55,830 bases of DNA, taken from positions 1 through 55,830 of the forward strand of contig QIFG01000035.1 in the NCBI GenBank assembly GCA_003228735.1. Reading direction: 5' to 3'. Positions 1-9,390 of this stretch are shown one piece after another. A model generated the notes under the pieces. It was not told the DNA's origin. It saw nothing but the letters and a program-made list of their open reading frames with translations, and did no database searches. Within the stretch, counting starts at the first letter, position 1; every line of letters starts with the position of its first letter. Source of the stretch: Zetaproteobacteria bacterium. Lineage in GTDB: Bacteria > Pseudomonadota > Zetaproteobacteria > Mariprofundales > Mariprofundaceae. A program made the translations under genes and the position numbers.

Positions 1-187
1 TTGGCCACGGCCAGTCCTGCACTCGCACGCCTTGCCGCACATCCCGCCAGAACTCGCTGATAGTGCGCTCTTCTACGGGATAGGACACTAGAGGCATAGC
101 CGTAGCTACGACTTGCAGCGGAAGGCGCACATCCGGCGCGGCTGGCCAAACAAGCCGCCACAAAATGCGAATCGCCTTGTCAGCCAT
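1..187 (-). CDS. Partial hypothetical protein (N-terminus only)
   Basis: An open frame starts at an ATG at 187 and runs off the left edge of the window without a stop (62 codons). An AGGAAG ribosome-binding site sits just upstream of the ATG, so the start looks genuine. The protein begins MADKAIRILWRLVWPAAP and has no motif or signal peptide that I recognise. The function is unknown, and the gene cannot be judged without the sequence to the left. The 158 bases between it and the diguanylate cyclase gene show no other gene. Confidence 0.5.
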   Translation of the reverse strand, partial: MADKAIRILWRLVWPAAPDVRLPLQVVATAMPLVSYPVEERTISEFWRDVRQGVRVQDWPWP

Positions 188-345
188 TCGACTTCCTGCA
201 AAGACAATGCCTTGAGTCAACAGCAATCTATCCAACCCCCGCATGGTCTTCATGAAAAATCATGATCGTTGTGCTTGTGGCGGTGGTGTATTTCGTGCGA
301 CCACTGCTGCCGCAAGGTTGAGTCAGTGATATCCCTGAGCGGCTA

Positions 346-1761
346 TCAGACCTTTCCGATCTCCGCTGAATTGAAAAACTGATAGTTCTGCTTGCCTTGG
401 CGCTTGGCCACATACATCGCAGCGTCAGCATGGTTGACCAATGTGTCGTCATCCTTGCCGTGATCGGGGTACATCGCAATGCCGATACTGCAACCGACAC
501 GGCATACATGACCGGTAAATTCAAAAGGTTTGGACAAGGCTTTCAGCATCTTTTCGGCGACCAGTGCCACTCCTTGGGTATTATGGACTTCAGTCAGGAT
601 GCAGGTGAACTCATCACCACCCATGCGGGCCACCGTATCCATTTCACGCACACAGCCAAGCAGGCGCTGCGACATATCCCGCAACAGTTGGTCGCCAACA
701 TGATGACCCAACGCATCATTGACAGTCTTGAAGTTATCGAGATCCAGAAACAGCACAGCGAATGTCTGCTTATGGCGGCGCGCCTGGGCTAATGCCTGGC
801 TGAGGCGGTCAAAAAACAGAACGCGGTTGGGCAAACCCGTGAGGTTGTCGTGACTGGCCATATGCTCCAGCCGGAACTCAACCTCTTTGCGGTCGGTGAT
901 GTCCTGCACGGTGCCAATAGACCGCAAAGGCGTGCTGTCATCACCATAAAAGGTTTCGCAGCGCTCATTAACCCATTTGACGCTGTCATCCTGCATTCGG
1001 AGGCGGTGTTCGATGTCGTATGGGGTTCTGTTTCTGACAGAATCCATATACGCCTTGTCCACTTCTTTCCGATCATCTGGATGAACGGTGTTCAAAAAAG
1101 CCTCATAGGAAGCGCCGAACTTTTCCGGCTTCATTTCGAATATCCGGTAAACCTCATCAGACCAGACCAGTTCGTTCTTCACCAGATCAAGGTCCCAGTG
1201 CCCCATCCGGGCGATACGCTGGGCCTCCATCAGGCTCTCCTGGCTTTTGCGCAATGCCTCTTCAACTCTTTTCCGCTGCAACTCCGCGCCGGCGCGTCCG
1301 GCAAAGATTCTCATCAACTCCAGTCGATATTCGTCTTCAGGCATGGGCTCCCGGTCGAGTATAGCCATATGCCCGACAAGCGTTCCGGAGGGATCAAAGA
1401 ATGGGATACCGAGATAACTTTCAGCTTCCATATCTACCAAAAGAGAATCATCAGGGAAGCGGGCCTGAATGCCTTCGGAGAAAAAGCAAACTTCTCCTTT
1501 TGCAACATCGGCACAAGGCGTGCCCGCAAGCTCGTATTCTATGTTGTCAGCGAAACCCTTATCCGCCCAGAGGGCAAGCGTCCGGATCTTCGTGCGGCTT
1601 GCATCCAGTTCGGAAATAAATGCATAAGACACCTGCATGGCCTTGGCCAAGTGACGGACAAGCTCCCGGAAAAAAGCTTCTCCTGTTGCCTCTGCCGTAC
1701 CCCCGACCAGTTCTCTGAGGATGTCTCCACTGAGCAACGCTTCTCTTGCTTTATGTTTCAT
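346..1761 (-). CDS. GAF-PAS-GGDEF diguanylate cyclase
   Basis: Predicted cytoplasmic diguanylate cyclase making c-di-GMP from two GTP. Numbered from the chosen start, a GAF domain lies at about residues 25-165, a PAS/PAC domain at about 175-290 and a GGDEF domain at about 300-470. The catalytic GGDEF motif is intact near residue 381. An RxxD inhibitory I-site (REMD) lies exactly five residues before it, so product inhibition is likely. There is no EAL domain and no membrane segment, so input probably reaches the soluble GAF and PAS domains. The frame stays open to a GTG at 1803, but that GTG has no ribosome-binding site. The ATG at 1761 follows a clear AAGGAAG, so I prefer it (471 residues). 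It lies downstream of the reductase gene on the same strand. Confidence 0.85.
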   Translation of the reverse strand: MKHKAREALLSGDILRELVGGTAEATGEAFFRELVRHLAKAMQVSYAFISELDASRTKIRTLALWADKGFADNIEYELAGTPCADVAKGEVCFFSEGIQARFPDDSLLVDMEAESYLGIPFFDPSGTLVGHMAILDREPMPEDEYRLELMRIFAGRAGAELQRKRVEEALRKSQESLMEAQRIARMGHWDLDLVKNELVWSDEVYRIFEMKPEKFGASYEAFLNTVHPDDRKEVDKAYMDSVRNRTPYDIEHRLRMQDDSVKWVNERCETFYGDDSTPLRSIGTVQDITDRKEVEFRLEHMASHDNLTGLPNRVLFFDRLSQALAQARRHKQTFAVLFLDLDNFKTVNDALGHHVGDQLLRDMSQRLLGCVREMDTVARMGGDEFTCILTEVHNTQGVALVAEKMLKALSKPFEFTGHVCRVGCSIGIAMYPDHGKDDDTLVNHADAAMYVAKRQGKQNYQFFNSAEIGKV

Positions 1762-1829
1762 GACTTCCTTCTTCGATTTTGCCCGTTCTACGATGATGTC
1801 CACCCGCGACGGACAGTGCGGGGATAACC

Positions 1830-2651
1830 CTATTCACAATAGGTATACTGGGCAAAGATTTGGCCAGCATTGAGCGTGCCGTCGTAATACAGTGAAACAA
1901 GATTCATGCGACCGGCCTGCTCCAGCTTGCCGGAAAAGATGGTATGAAACTGGTTCCCGCCGATCAGACTATGGTGGGTGGTCAAAAACAGGCGGTCAAG
2001 TACGCCGGCTTCAAGCAGCATTGCATGCACCTCGGGGCCGGCAATCATGTAGGCGCTGCCAAATCCGAGCTGCGTCAACATGGCCTTAAGCGCATGACCA
2101 GTAATATCTTCTCCATCGGCCCGAATGCACTGCACGCCGTGCTGCGTTAGCTGCGCCACCTTGCCTTCATCCGCTGCCGATGTGGTCAGCACGTAAATGT
2201 CGCGGTCGGAAACCTTGTCCAAAGCTTTCAGTGGAATATCCAGACTTCGGCTCAGGATGATGATGGCGGGCTGGTCGCTTAACCCCTCCCTGCGGCGGAA
2301 TTCGAGCAGATCGGCATAGGCCTTCTCCTTCCCCACGGGCAACAAATCCTGGGCCTGCCCTTTGGCCAACTGGCGAAAATATCGGGCAGAAGTAATCATC
2401 ACATCGCATTGCGCCGCCAGTTCCTGGTACAGCCGCCAGTCTCGCTTGTTGGCAATCGCATCCGGCACCTTGAATTCTCCCGTTTCTTCATCCTTTACTG
2501 AAATGCGGCCATCCAGGCTGGCGATGTAGTTCGAGTAGATCAGCGGGTTTTCCGGCGAGCCCTGTTTGTGCAGGCCAAGCTGCAGGTACGCGCCTTCAAG
2601 CGCTACTTCCTCTTGCGGTGCCGGATACAACCGCAGGATGGGTACACTCAT
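1830..2651 (-). CDS. RibD C-terminal-like (DHFR-fold) reductase
   Basis: A 273-residue protein with the dihydrofolate-reductase-like fold of the RibD C-terminal domain. Family landmarks are the IYSNYIASLDGRIS segment near residue 40 (substrate and NADPH binding) and a later GPEVHAMLLEAG segment. It lacks the zinc-dependent deaminase domain, so it is a stand-alone reductase and not a full RibD. A true bifunctional RibD is encoded at 29434-30582, so this one may act on a different pyrimidine or pterin substrate; that is inference. It begins with an ATG and lies 68 bases upstream of the diguanylate cyclase start on the same strand. Confidence 0.75.
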   Translation of the reverse strand: MSVPILRLYPAPQEEVALEGAYLQLGLHKQGSPENPLIYSNYIASLDGRISVKDEETGEFKVPDAIANKRDWRLYQELAAQCDVMITSARYFRQLAKGQAQDLLPVGKEKAYADLLEFRRREGLSDQPAIIILSRSLDIPLKALDKVSDRDIYVLTTSAADEGKVAQLTQHGVQCIRADGEDITGHALKAMLTQLGFGSAYMIAGPEVHAMLLEAGVLDRLFLTTHHSLIGGNQFHTIFSGKLEQAGRMNLVSLYYDGTLNAGQIFAQYTYCE

Positions 2652-2828
2652 TCATGGCCTATTAACACAAATTCTAACCGCAGGGCTGCGCCCCGGCTGT
2701 GTCCAATAAAGACGAGGCCATCCAGCGTTGCTTGTCGTTTATTTGGATTCACCAAACTTTACTCCTCGCGCCTTGACTGGCCTCATTTGGGACAGCAGCG
2801 CTTCAGTCTGAATGAGTGTAAGCAGACC

Positions 2829-5800
2829 CTACATCAATACCCGTTCGATGCCGCCCTGCTGCACGCGTTCGATGAATACCTGCTGCCAGTTGTCGCCATG
2901 CAGCCGGCGCACAAGCTCAACGACGATGTAGTCCGCCTTAATGCCGGTTTCGCCCTCCAGGCGGTTCAGGCCCTGCAGGCAGGACGGGCAGGATGTCAGC
3001 ATCCTGACCTTCTCGCTGCCGGATTCGCCGAAACGATGCTTCGCCTTGAAGATTTCCTCTTCCTTGCGGGCGCGAATCTTGCCGGCGATGGCCGGACTGG
3101 CCACGGCCAGGGTTCCCGCCTCGCCGCAGCACTGCTCGCTGGCCTGTGATTCAGAGCCGAGAAGACTCTCGATCACGGCTTCGCTGCCATGGCGCTTCAG
3201 AGGCGTATGGCAGGGCTCGTGGTACATGTATTGCGCACCGGCAACGTCCCCGGCCTGCACACCTTTCCCCATCAGGTATTCATGAATGTCGATCAGCGGC
3301 GCGCCGGGAAACACTTGTCCCAGTTCATAACGGGCGAGTTGATCGAAACAGGTGCCGCAGGAAACGATCACGGCCTCAAAATCAAGATACGAAAGCGCAT
3401 TCCTGATGCGATGAAAGAGCACGCGGTTTTCATACGAAACCCGGTTGCCGCGCTTGGCGTCACCGCTGGCCGTCATGGGATAGCCGCAGCACAGGTAACC
3501 GGGCGGTAACACCACATTCAGGCCCAGATCGAACAGCATGGCCTGCGTGGCCAGGGAAACCTGCGAAAACAGCCGTTCAGAGCCGCAGCCGGGAAAATAA
3601 AACACCGCTTTCCCGTTGGCCTTCCCGGGATCACGAAGGATTGGCACCATATTTTTCTCGCGCCCCTCGATGCCGAGGGCGACACGCGCCGTCTGCGCCG
3701 GAAGATTCGGCAAGGGCCGCTCCACGAAGTTGATGACCTGCGCCGGAATGCCTTCCAAATTCCGCATGGCTGCCGGTTCCGGCCTGATAATGCCCGCCTT
3801 CTTCGCCAACTGGTGCAGCAGGCGGTGACCGACATAACCCCAGCGGATCACAGTCTGCCGCATCAGGCGCACGGCATCCGGCTGCTGCATGGCCAGAAAC
3901 ATCAGTGACAGCTTCGAGCCAATATTAAATCTTGCCTGCCCCTTGTCCTTGAGCAGGGTGCGCATCATCTCGGTGACAACGCCGAAATCGATATTCACAG
4001 GGCACGGCGATTCGCACTTGTGGCAGATCGTACAGTGATCGGCCACATCCTGCAGGCCGGCGAACTGGTCGAACGAGATGCCGCCGCCGGTCTGCGATTC
4101 ATACAGAAACGCCTCAATGATAGCCGCACTGGACTGAATCTTGTTGCGCGGCGAATACAGCATGGAGGCGCGCGGGAAATGCGTATTGCACACCGGCTTG
4201 CACTTGCCGCAACGGAGGCAGGGTGAAATCACCTCGGACAGCTCGGTCAGGTCGGCCGCCTCCAGGATAATCGCTTCCATCTCCAGCAGGTTGAAGCTGG
4301 GCGTGTAGGTGAACTGCAAATCGGCGCCCGGCAGCAATTTGTCCCGGTTGAACAGGTGTTCAGGATCACTCTTGGCCAGATAATCGGCCATCTCATCCAG
4401 ATAGGCTGCTGGCATATAAGCCAGTTTGGTGATGCCGATGCCGTGCTCACCGGAGATGACGCCTCCCAATTCCACAGCCTTGGCCATGATCTGTTCGACC
4501 ACGTGATGCGCCCTGGTCATCATCTCGTAGTCATTCGAGTTGACCGGGATATTCGTGTGCACGTTGCCGTCGCCGGCATGCATATGCGTCGCAACAACAA
4601 TACGCCGGGAAAGAAACTCCTTGTGTGCGCGCGTAACGCCATCGCGCAGCAACTCATGGCCGCGCAACAGATCCATCAGCGGCTTTCTCACATCCTGCCG
4701 GTAGGAGATACGCAAATCGCCGCGCTGGATGATACGGAACAGGTTTTCTGCCGGGTCAAACGGAACATCCGCAAGCCATGCCGCCTGCTCGCCTGCCGGC
4801 TTGTCCAACCCGTCAAGAAATGCCTGCCAGCGCGATGCGGCCTGACCCAGCACTTTCCGGCACTGATCCAGCTTGGCGCTGATGAAGTTGTCGTCCTCGA
4901 TCCCGAGTTCGGCCTGCAACATGGCGTCGCCCGCCGCCAGCTTCTCCCTGATGCTGTCCAGATAGGAAGCGATGCCACCGATGATTTCCAGCTTGTTGGC
5001 AATCGAATTGCTGATATTCAGCCATTCGATGTAATCGTTGTATTCGGCCAGGCGCGGCAACGGGATGACGACATCCTCGTTGAGCTTGAAGGCGCGCGTA
5101 TGCCGGGCGATGGCCGCCATGCGGCCACGATCCGCCCAGAAGCGGCCGCGATCCGCTTCATTGATAGCAACAAAACCATCGCCGTTTCCTTCCGAGGCGA
5201 TGCGGCAGATATCCACACAGGCGGCCGCCACTGCCTTCTCTTCAACGCCGGAAATATCAATCAGCAGCACGACACGCGGCCGTTGACGGCGGGTCGACTT
5301 TGCCCTGTATTGGATGGCTTTGACGTATTTCTCATCGAAATGCTCCAGCCCCTCCAGATGCACGCCTTCCAGTGCATCGACATGCATCTTGATGTCGACC
5401 ATGGCGCGCGTGGCCTCGGAGAGCTCCTGGCCGAAAAATTCGCAGCAGACCGTGCGCATACACGGATACGGCTCGTGCAACACGAATGTAGCCTCGGTAA
5501 CAAAGCCGTCCGTGCCCTCCTTCTGGATGCCGGGCAGGCCGCCCAGGGCCTTGCGCGTCACATCCTTACCCAGCCCTGCCTGCCGGAAAATCGCGCCCGG
5601 CAGCGTCAACTTCTCGGGTTTGCCAAGCTGGGTGATGCCGTCCGGGCCGAAGCGCGTCAGTTCAAACTGCACGTCTTTGTCCGGCGGGATACGTCCCATG
5701 TTGTGTTTCAGGCGCTCGACAGCCAGCCAGTTACCATCCGCCGTCACCATCTTCCAGGACAGCAGGTTGTCGATGCAGGTGCCCCAGATAACGGCATGCT

Positions 5801-6638
5801 TGCCGCCTGCGTTGGTGGCGATGTTGCCGCCGATCGTGCAGGCCCACAGGCTCGTCGGGTCGGTAGCGAAAACATGCGGCTTCGAGGCTTGCATGACATG
5901 CCCGGTCACAGCGCCGGCCTGGGCCGTGATCGTGGCGACCTTGCGCCGGCCGATCTTGCGCGACGCTATGGCCCCGATGCGATCCAGTTTCTCGACATTG
6001 ATCATCACCGAATCGGCATGCAGCGGCACGGATCCCCCGTTCAGGCCAGTGCCGCCACCGCGCGGAATCACGGTCAGGCCGAGTCCGGCCGCCGCTTTGA
6101 TCAGGCCCGGAATCTCCTCCGGCGTATCCGGCGTCAGCACGCAGAACGGGCATTCCTGCCGCCAGTCGGTCGCGTCCGTAGCATGATGCGTCAGCGTAAA
6201 TGCATCAAAATGAATGTTGTTCGCATGCGTATGTTTGGCAAAGGCGCGCCTGGCCCGCTTGCGGCGCTGCGGCTCCTTGTCAAACCAGCCGTAGAAATCT
6301 GAGAGCATGCGTCTGGCCGAGGCGGTCACACGTCCGGCGCACTCGTTGCCGCCGGCCGCAGCTTCGATACGGGCCAGCCGGTCTTCATGCAGTTCGCGCA
6401 TGGATTTCAAGCGGCGACGGTTGTGCAGCAGGTCGTTGCGCAGATGGGGATTACGCGCCGTTACCCAGATATCTCCGAGGATTTCAAACAGCATGCGGGC
6501 GCTTCTTCCAGTGCGCCGCTGATCGCGCAGCACATTCAAATCTTCCCATGCTTCCTCGCCCAGAAAGCGCAGCACGATCTCGCGGTCCGAATAGGAGGTG
6601 TAGTTATAGGGAATCTCACGGATATTCTCGGTCGGCAA
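2829..6638 (-). CDS. DUF3683-type FAD-linked oxidase / Fe-S dehydrogenase fusion
   Basis: A giant fusion dehydrogenase, predicted to oxidise a 2-hydroxy acid such as lactate or glycolate and pass electrons through Fe-S clusters to the respiratory chain. An N-terminal DUF3683-like region comes first (REIPYNYTSYSDREIV). Next is an FAD_binding_4 domain with RGGGTGLNGG at about residue 193, then an FAD-oxidase C domain ending at the GEHGIGITK region. Two 4Fe-4S motifs follow (CLRCGKCKPVC near 807, CTICHKCESPCP near 869), then a GlpC/LldE-like CCG region (YFPGCG near 1013, EPCH near 1141, CCGEAG). This is effectively a D-lactate/glycolate dehydrogenase flavin subunit fused to its Fe-S subunit. The frame extends to a TTG at 6686, but the TTG at 6638 follows GAGGAG at five bases and gives a 1269-residue protein that starts near the conserved region. 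The substrate is not determined. Confidence 0.8.
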   Translation of the reverse strand: MPTENIREIPYNYTSYSDREIVLRFLGEEAWEDLNVLRDQRRTGRSARMLFEILGDIWVTARNPHLRNDLLHNRRRLKSMRELHEDRLARIEAAAGGNECAGRVTASARRMLSDFYGWFDKEPQRRKRARRAFAKHTHANNIHFDAFTLTHHATDATDWRQECPFCVLTPDTPEEIPGLIKAAAGLGLTVIPRGGGTGLNGGSVPLHADSVMINVEKLDRIGAIASRKIGRRKVATITAQAGAVTGHVMQASKPHVFATDPTSLWACTIGGNIATNAGGKHAVIWGTCIDNLLSWKMVTADGNWLAVERLKHNMGRIPPDKDVQFELTRFGPDGITQLGKPEKLTLPGAIFRQAGLGKDVTRKALGGLPGIQKEGTDGFVTEATFVLHEPYPCMRTVCCEFFGQELSEATRAMVDIKMHVDALEGVHLEGLEHFDEKYVKAIQYRAKSTRRQRPRVVLLIDISGVEEKAVAAACVDICRIASEGNGDGFVAINEADRGRFWADRGRMAAIARHTRAFKLNEDVVIPLPRLAEYNDYIEWLNISNSIANKLEIIGGIASYLDSIREKLAAGDAMLQAELGIEDDNFISAKLDQCRKVLGQAASRWQAFLDGLDKPAGEQAAWLADVPFDPAENLFRIIQRGDLRISYRQDVRKPLMDLLRGHELLRDGVTRAHKEFLSRRIVVATHMHAGDGNVHTNIPVNSNDYEMMTRAHHVVEQIMAKAVELGGVISGEHGIGITKLAYMPAAYLDEMADYLAKSDPEHLFNRDKLLPGADLQFTYTPSFNLLEMEAIILEAADLTELSEVISPCLRCGKCKPVCNTHFPRASMLYSPRNKIQSSAAIIEAFLYESQTGGGISFDQFAGLQDVADHCTICHKCESPCPVNIDFGVVTEMMRTLLKDKGQARFNIGSKLSLMFLAMQQPDAVRLMRQTVIRWGYVGHRLLHQLAKKAGIIRPEPAAMRNLEGIPAQVINFVERPLPNLPAQTARVALGIEGREKNMVPILRDPGKANGKAVFYFPGCGSERLFSQVSLATQAMLFDLGLNVVLPPGYLCCGYPMTASGDAKRGNRVSYENRVLFHRIRNALSYLDFEAVIVSCGTCFDQLARYELGQVFPGAPLIDIHEYLMGKGVQAGDVAGAQYMYHEPCHTPLKRHGSEAVIESLLGSESQASEQCCGEAGTLAVASPAIAGKIRARKEEEIFKAKHRFGESGSEKVRMLTSCPSCLQGLNRLEGETGIKADYIVVELVRRLHGDNWQQVFIERVQQGGIERVLM

Positions 6639-6734
6639 CCTGGCTCCTCGATGGCTTGTTGTTCTGCAACTTATGCAGACTGCCAAAGGATAACAGCCGC
6701 TTGAGGAAATATCCGCCTCTGGCAGAATCGTTGC

Positions 6735-7937
6735 ATGCTGAAACTATCCCACCGCGTACAACAAGTTAAACCCTCGGCCACGCTGGCCATCACCGCCAAG
6801 GCCGCCGAACTGCGCGCCGCCGGACGCGACATCATCTCGCTCTCCGTCGGCGAGCCGGACTTCGACACGCCGAAAGCCGCCTGTGAGGCAGGCATCGAGG
6901 CGATTCGTTCCGGCTTCACGCGCTACACGGCCGTGCCCGGCATTCCTGCCCTGCGACAGGAAATCGCCGCCAAGTTCAAGCGTGACAACGATCTCGACTA
7001 TGAAGCGGACGACATTCTTGTGTCCACCGGCGGCAAGCAGTGCATCTACAATCTGCTACAGGCCATGATTGATGCCGGTGACGAGGTCATTATCCCGGCT
7101 CCATACTGGGTTTCATACCCGGATATGGTGCTGCTGGCTGAAGGCGTGCCCGTCACCATCAACACGACAGCCGAGGGCGATTTCAAACTAACCGCCACGC
7201 AACTCGAAGCGGCTATCACAGATAAAACCCGGCTGTTGATTCTCAACTCACCATCGAACCCGACCGGCATGGCTTACTCGGCGGCCGATCTGAAGGCGCT
7301 GGGCGAGGTGTTGGCCAAATATCCCGACATCGCCGTAGCGACCGACGACATGTACGAGAAAATCCTGTTCGACGACAATACATTCGCAACCTTTGCGCAA
7401 GTTAACCCTGATCTGAAAGATCGTACGATTACACTGAACGGAGTGTCCAAGGCCTATTGCATGACTGGCTGGCGCATCGGCTACTGCGCAGGCCCCCGGC
7501 ATCTAATCAAAGCCATGAGCAAGATTCAGGGACAAAGCACCTCGAACCCCTCATCCATCGCCCAGAAGGCGGCATTGGCGGCCCTGACCGGCCCGACCGA
7601 CGAGTTGGACGAGATGGTGCGCACCTATGAATCCCGCCGTACCTGGCTGGTGGACAGGCTGAACACCATTGCCGGCATGTCCTGCCTGACGCCGGACGGC
7701 GCCTTTTACGTATTCCCTTCCATCGAAGGCTGGCTGGGCAAAACCACATCAAGCGGCGTAGAGTTGATGGATGATCTGGCTGTCTGCGCATGGCTGCTTG
7801 AAGAGGCGGGCGTGGCGCTGGTGCCCGGCGCCGAGTTCGGCGCACCCGGCTTTATGCGCATCTCCTATGCCGTCAGCCAGGAAATGCTGGAGGATGCCGT
7901 GAATCGCATTGCCGAGGCTGCGGCAACGCTGACCTGA
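6735..7937 (+). CDS. aspC: Aspartate aminotransferase (PLP, class I)
   Basis: A 400-residue fold-type I PLP aminotransferase, the usual family length. It transfers the amino group between aspartate and 2-oxoglutarate; enzymes of this subgroup may also use prephenate. Visible motifs are LSVGEPDFDTP near the N-terminus, NSPSNPTGM in the middle, and SKAYCMTGWRIGY, where the lysine at about residue 239 should form the PLP Schiff base. It is divergent from the large dehydrogenase gene, with about 96 bases between the two starts. No strong ribosome-binding site precedes the ATG. The enzyme class is firm; the symbol rests on general family resemblance. Confidence 0.85.
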   Translation: MLKLSHRVQQVKPSATLAITAKAAELRAAGRDIISLSVGEPDFDTPKAACEAGIEAIRSGFTRYTAVPGIPALRQEIAAKFKRDNDLDYEADDILVSTGGKQCIYNLLQAMIDAGDEVIIPAPYWVSYPDMVLLAEGVPVTINTTAEGDFKLTATQLEAAITDKTRLLILNSPSNPTGMAYSAADLKALGEVLAKYPDIAVATDDMYEKILFDDNTFATFAQVNPDLKDRTITLNGVSKAYCMTGWRIGYCAGPRHLIKAMSKIQGQSTSNPSSIAQKAALAALTGPTDELDEMVRTYESRRTWLVDRLNTIAGMSCLTPDGAFYVFPSIEGWLGKTTSSGVELMDDLAVCAWLLEEAGVALVPGAEFGAPGFMRISYAVSQEMLEDAVNRIAEAAATLT

Positions 7938-8084
7938 GCCTGATCTGAGGAATAAAAAGGGCGGCCACCTCATAACCCCCTGACGACTCTGAAACTGGCC
8001 GAGGTGACAATGATATCCAGCCGCTTACCCCGGCCGATCGCATACATCAGCCATTCCTCATCGGGAACATGCTAGAATAAGAAT

Positions 8085-9365
8085 ATGGATTTACAGTTGA
8101 ATGTTCTGACCCCTGCTTTGGCGGCCCTCGGCATCGGCCTGCTTATCGGCCTGGAAAGGGAATACGGCCAGCGGCGGGTAAATGGCCGGGTAAAGCATAT
8201 TGAAGCAGCCGGCATCCGAACCTTTGCCCTCGTTGCCCTGTCCGGCAACCTGCTGACCTGGCTGCCGGAGAATCTGATGCCATGGGGTATCTCCCTGGGC
8301 CTGGCCTTCACGGGCCTGGTCGCGCTTCTCTCATACCGCAGCACCAGCCGTGGCGACTCCGCCGACAAGGGCATCACCTCCGAAGTCGTTCTTGTGCTGA
8401 CCTTCATACTCGGTGCGCTGACCGGCATGGGTTATGCCTTGCCTGCCACCACCATGGCAGTGGTCGTCTTCTGCCTGCTGCGGTTCAAGAAAGTGCTGCA
8501 TCACTTCTCGCATTCATTGTCCAAGATGGATCTCAAGCAGGCCACGCAATTTCTCATCATCTCCGTGGTCGTTCTGCCTATTCTGCCAAACGAGGCCTTT
8601 GGCCCTTATGAAGCCCTGAATCCGCAACGTATCTGGCTGATGGTCGTGCTGATCTCCGGCATCGGCTTTGCCGCCTATGCCGCTATCAAGGTGCTCGGCC
8701 AACGCGTCGGCCTGGGAATAACCGGCATCCTCGGCGGCCTGGCCTCCAGCACGGCAGTGACACTGACCATGTCCCGCCTGAGCAAGGACAGCCCGGCGCT
8801 GACAGCGACCTGTCAGCTCTCCATCATCGCCGCCTGCGCTACCATGTTTCCCCGCGTGGCGGTAATCGCCCTGCTTTTCAGCCCTGAAGTCTCGATGCTG
8901 CTGCTAATACCCGTTGCGATCGTCACCACCTGCGCATTTGGAACCGCAGCCTGGCTCTGGCGCCGAAGCGCAAGTGAGCAAAGCGACTCGGGGAAATACC
9001 AGCCGGAGATGAACCCGCTGTCCTGGCGTATGGCCCTTTCCTTCGGCGCCTTCTATGCCCTGATACTATTTCTGACCCACATGGCCCAGGCTGAATTCGG
9101 CGAGGGCGGCATCATGTCCGTGGCCGGATTGTCAGGGCTGACGGATGTGGACGCCATCACCCTTTCCGTCAGTGAGATGAGCCGGGAGCGCCTGAGCGCC
9201 ATACTGGCTGCACAGGCAATCCTGCTGGCCTGCGCCTCCAACTCGCTGGTCAAATGGGGAATGGGGATGGTCTTCTCCGATCGATCCGCCCGCCTGGGAC
9301 TCAGCCTGGGCCTGCTGCCCATGGTCGTCCTGAGCCTGGCCGCCATATTCGCCATCGGCATGTAG
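8085..9365 (+). CDS. MgtC/SapB-DUF4010 family membrane protein
   Basis: A 426-residue inner-membrane protein. The first 140 residues match the MgtC/SapB domain, with GIGLLIGLEREYG and the GIRTFALVALSGNLL stretch. The rest is a DUF4010-type multi-span region with about ten hydrophobic segments, including GILGGLASSTAVTLTMSRL. The family is linked to magnesium homeostasis and virulence in some bacteria, but the transported substrate of these longer proteins is not established. It starts about 150 bases after the aminotransferase and ends 25 bases from the convergent iron permease gene. Confidence 0.8.
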   Translation: MDLQLNVLTPALAALGIGLLIGLEREYGQRRVNGRVKHIEAAGIRTFALVALSGNLLTWLPENLMPWGISLGLAFTGLVALLSYRSTSRGDSADKGITSEVVLVLTFILGALTGMGYALPATTMAVVVFCLLRFKKVLHHFSHSLSKMDLKQATQFLIISVVVLPILPNEAFGPYEALNPQRIWLMVVLISGIGFAAYAAIKVLGQRVGLGITGILGGLASSTAVTLTMSRLSKDSPALTATCQLSIIAACATMFPRVAVIALLFSPEVSMLLLIPVAIVTTCAFGTAAWLWRRSASEQSDSGKYQPEMNPLSWRMALSFGAFYALILFLTHMAQAEFGEGGIMSVAGLSGLTDVDAITLSVSEMSRERLSAILAAQAILLACASNSLVKWGMGMVFSDRSARLGLSLGLLPMVVLSLAAIFAIGM

Positions 9366-9390
9366 GCGAACAGCGGCATTCAGAGCGCCT

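Noticed and set aside
850-1827. A 325-codon plus-strand frame opposite the diguanylate cyclase
   Set aside because: The minus strand has intact GAF, PAS and GGDEF motifs; the plus frame has no family signal.
4356-6302. A 648-codon open frame on the plus strand
   Set aside because: It lies wholly inside the minus-strand FAD/Fe-S dehydrogenase, which has clear domains; the plus frame has no recognisable motif and is a GC-rich shadow.
7970-8070. A short minus-strand frame between the aminotransferase and the MgtC-like gene
   Set aside because: It has about 30 codons with no ribosome-binding site and no family; it could be debris but is too short to support.
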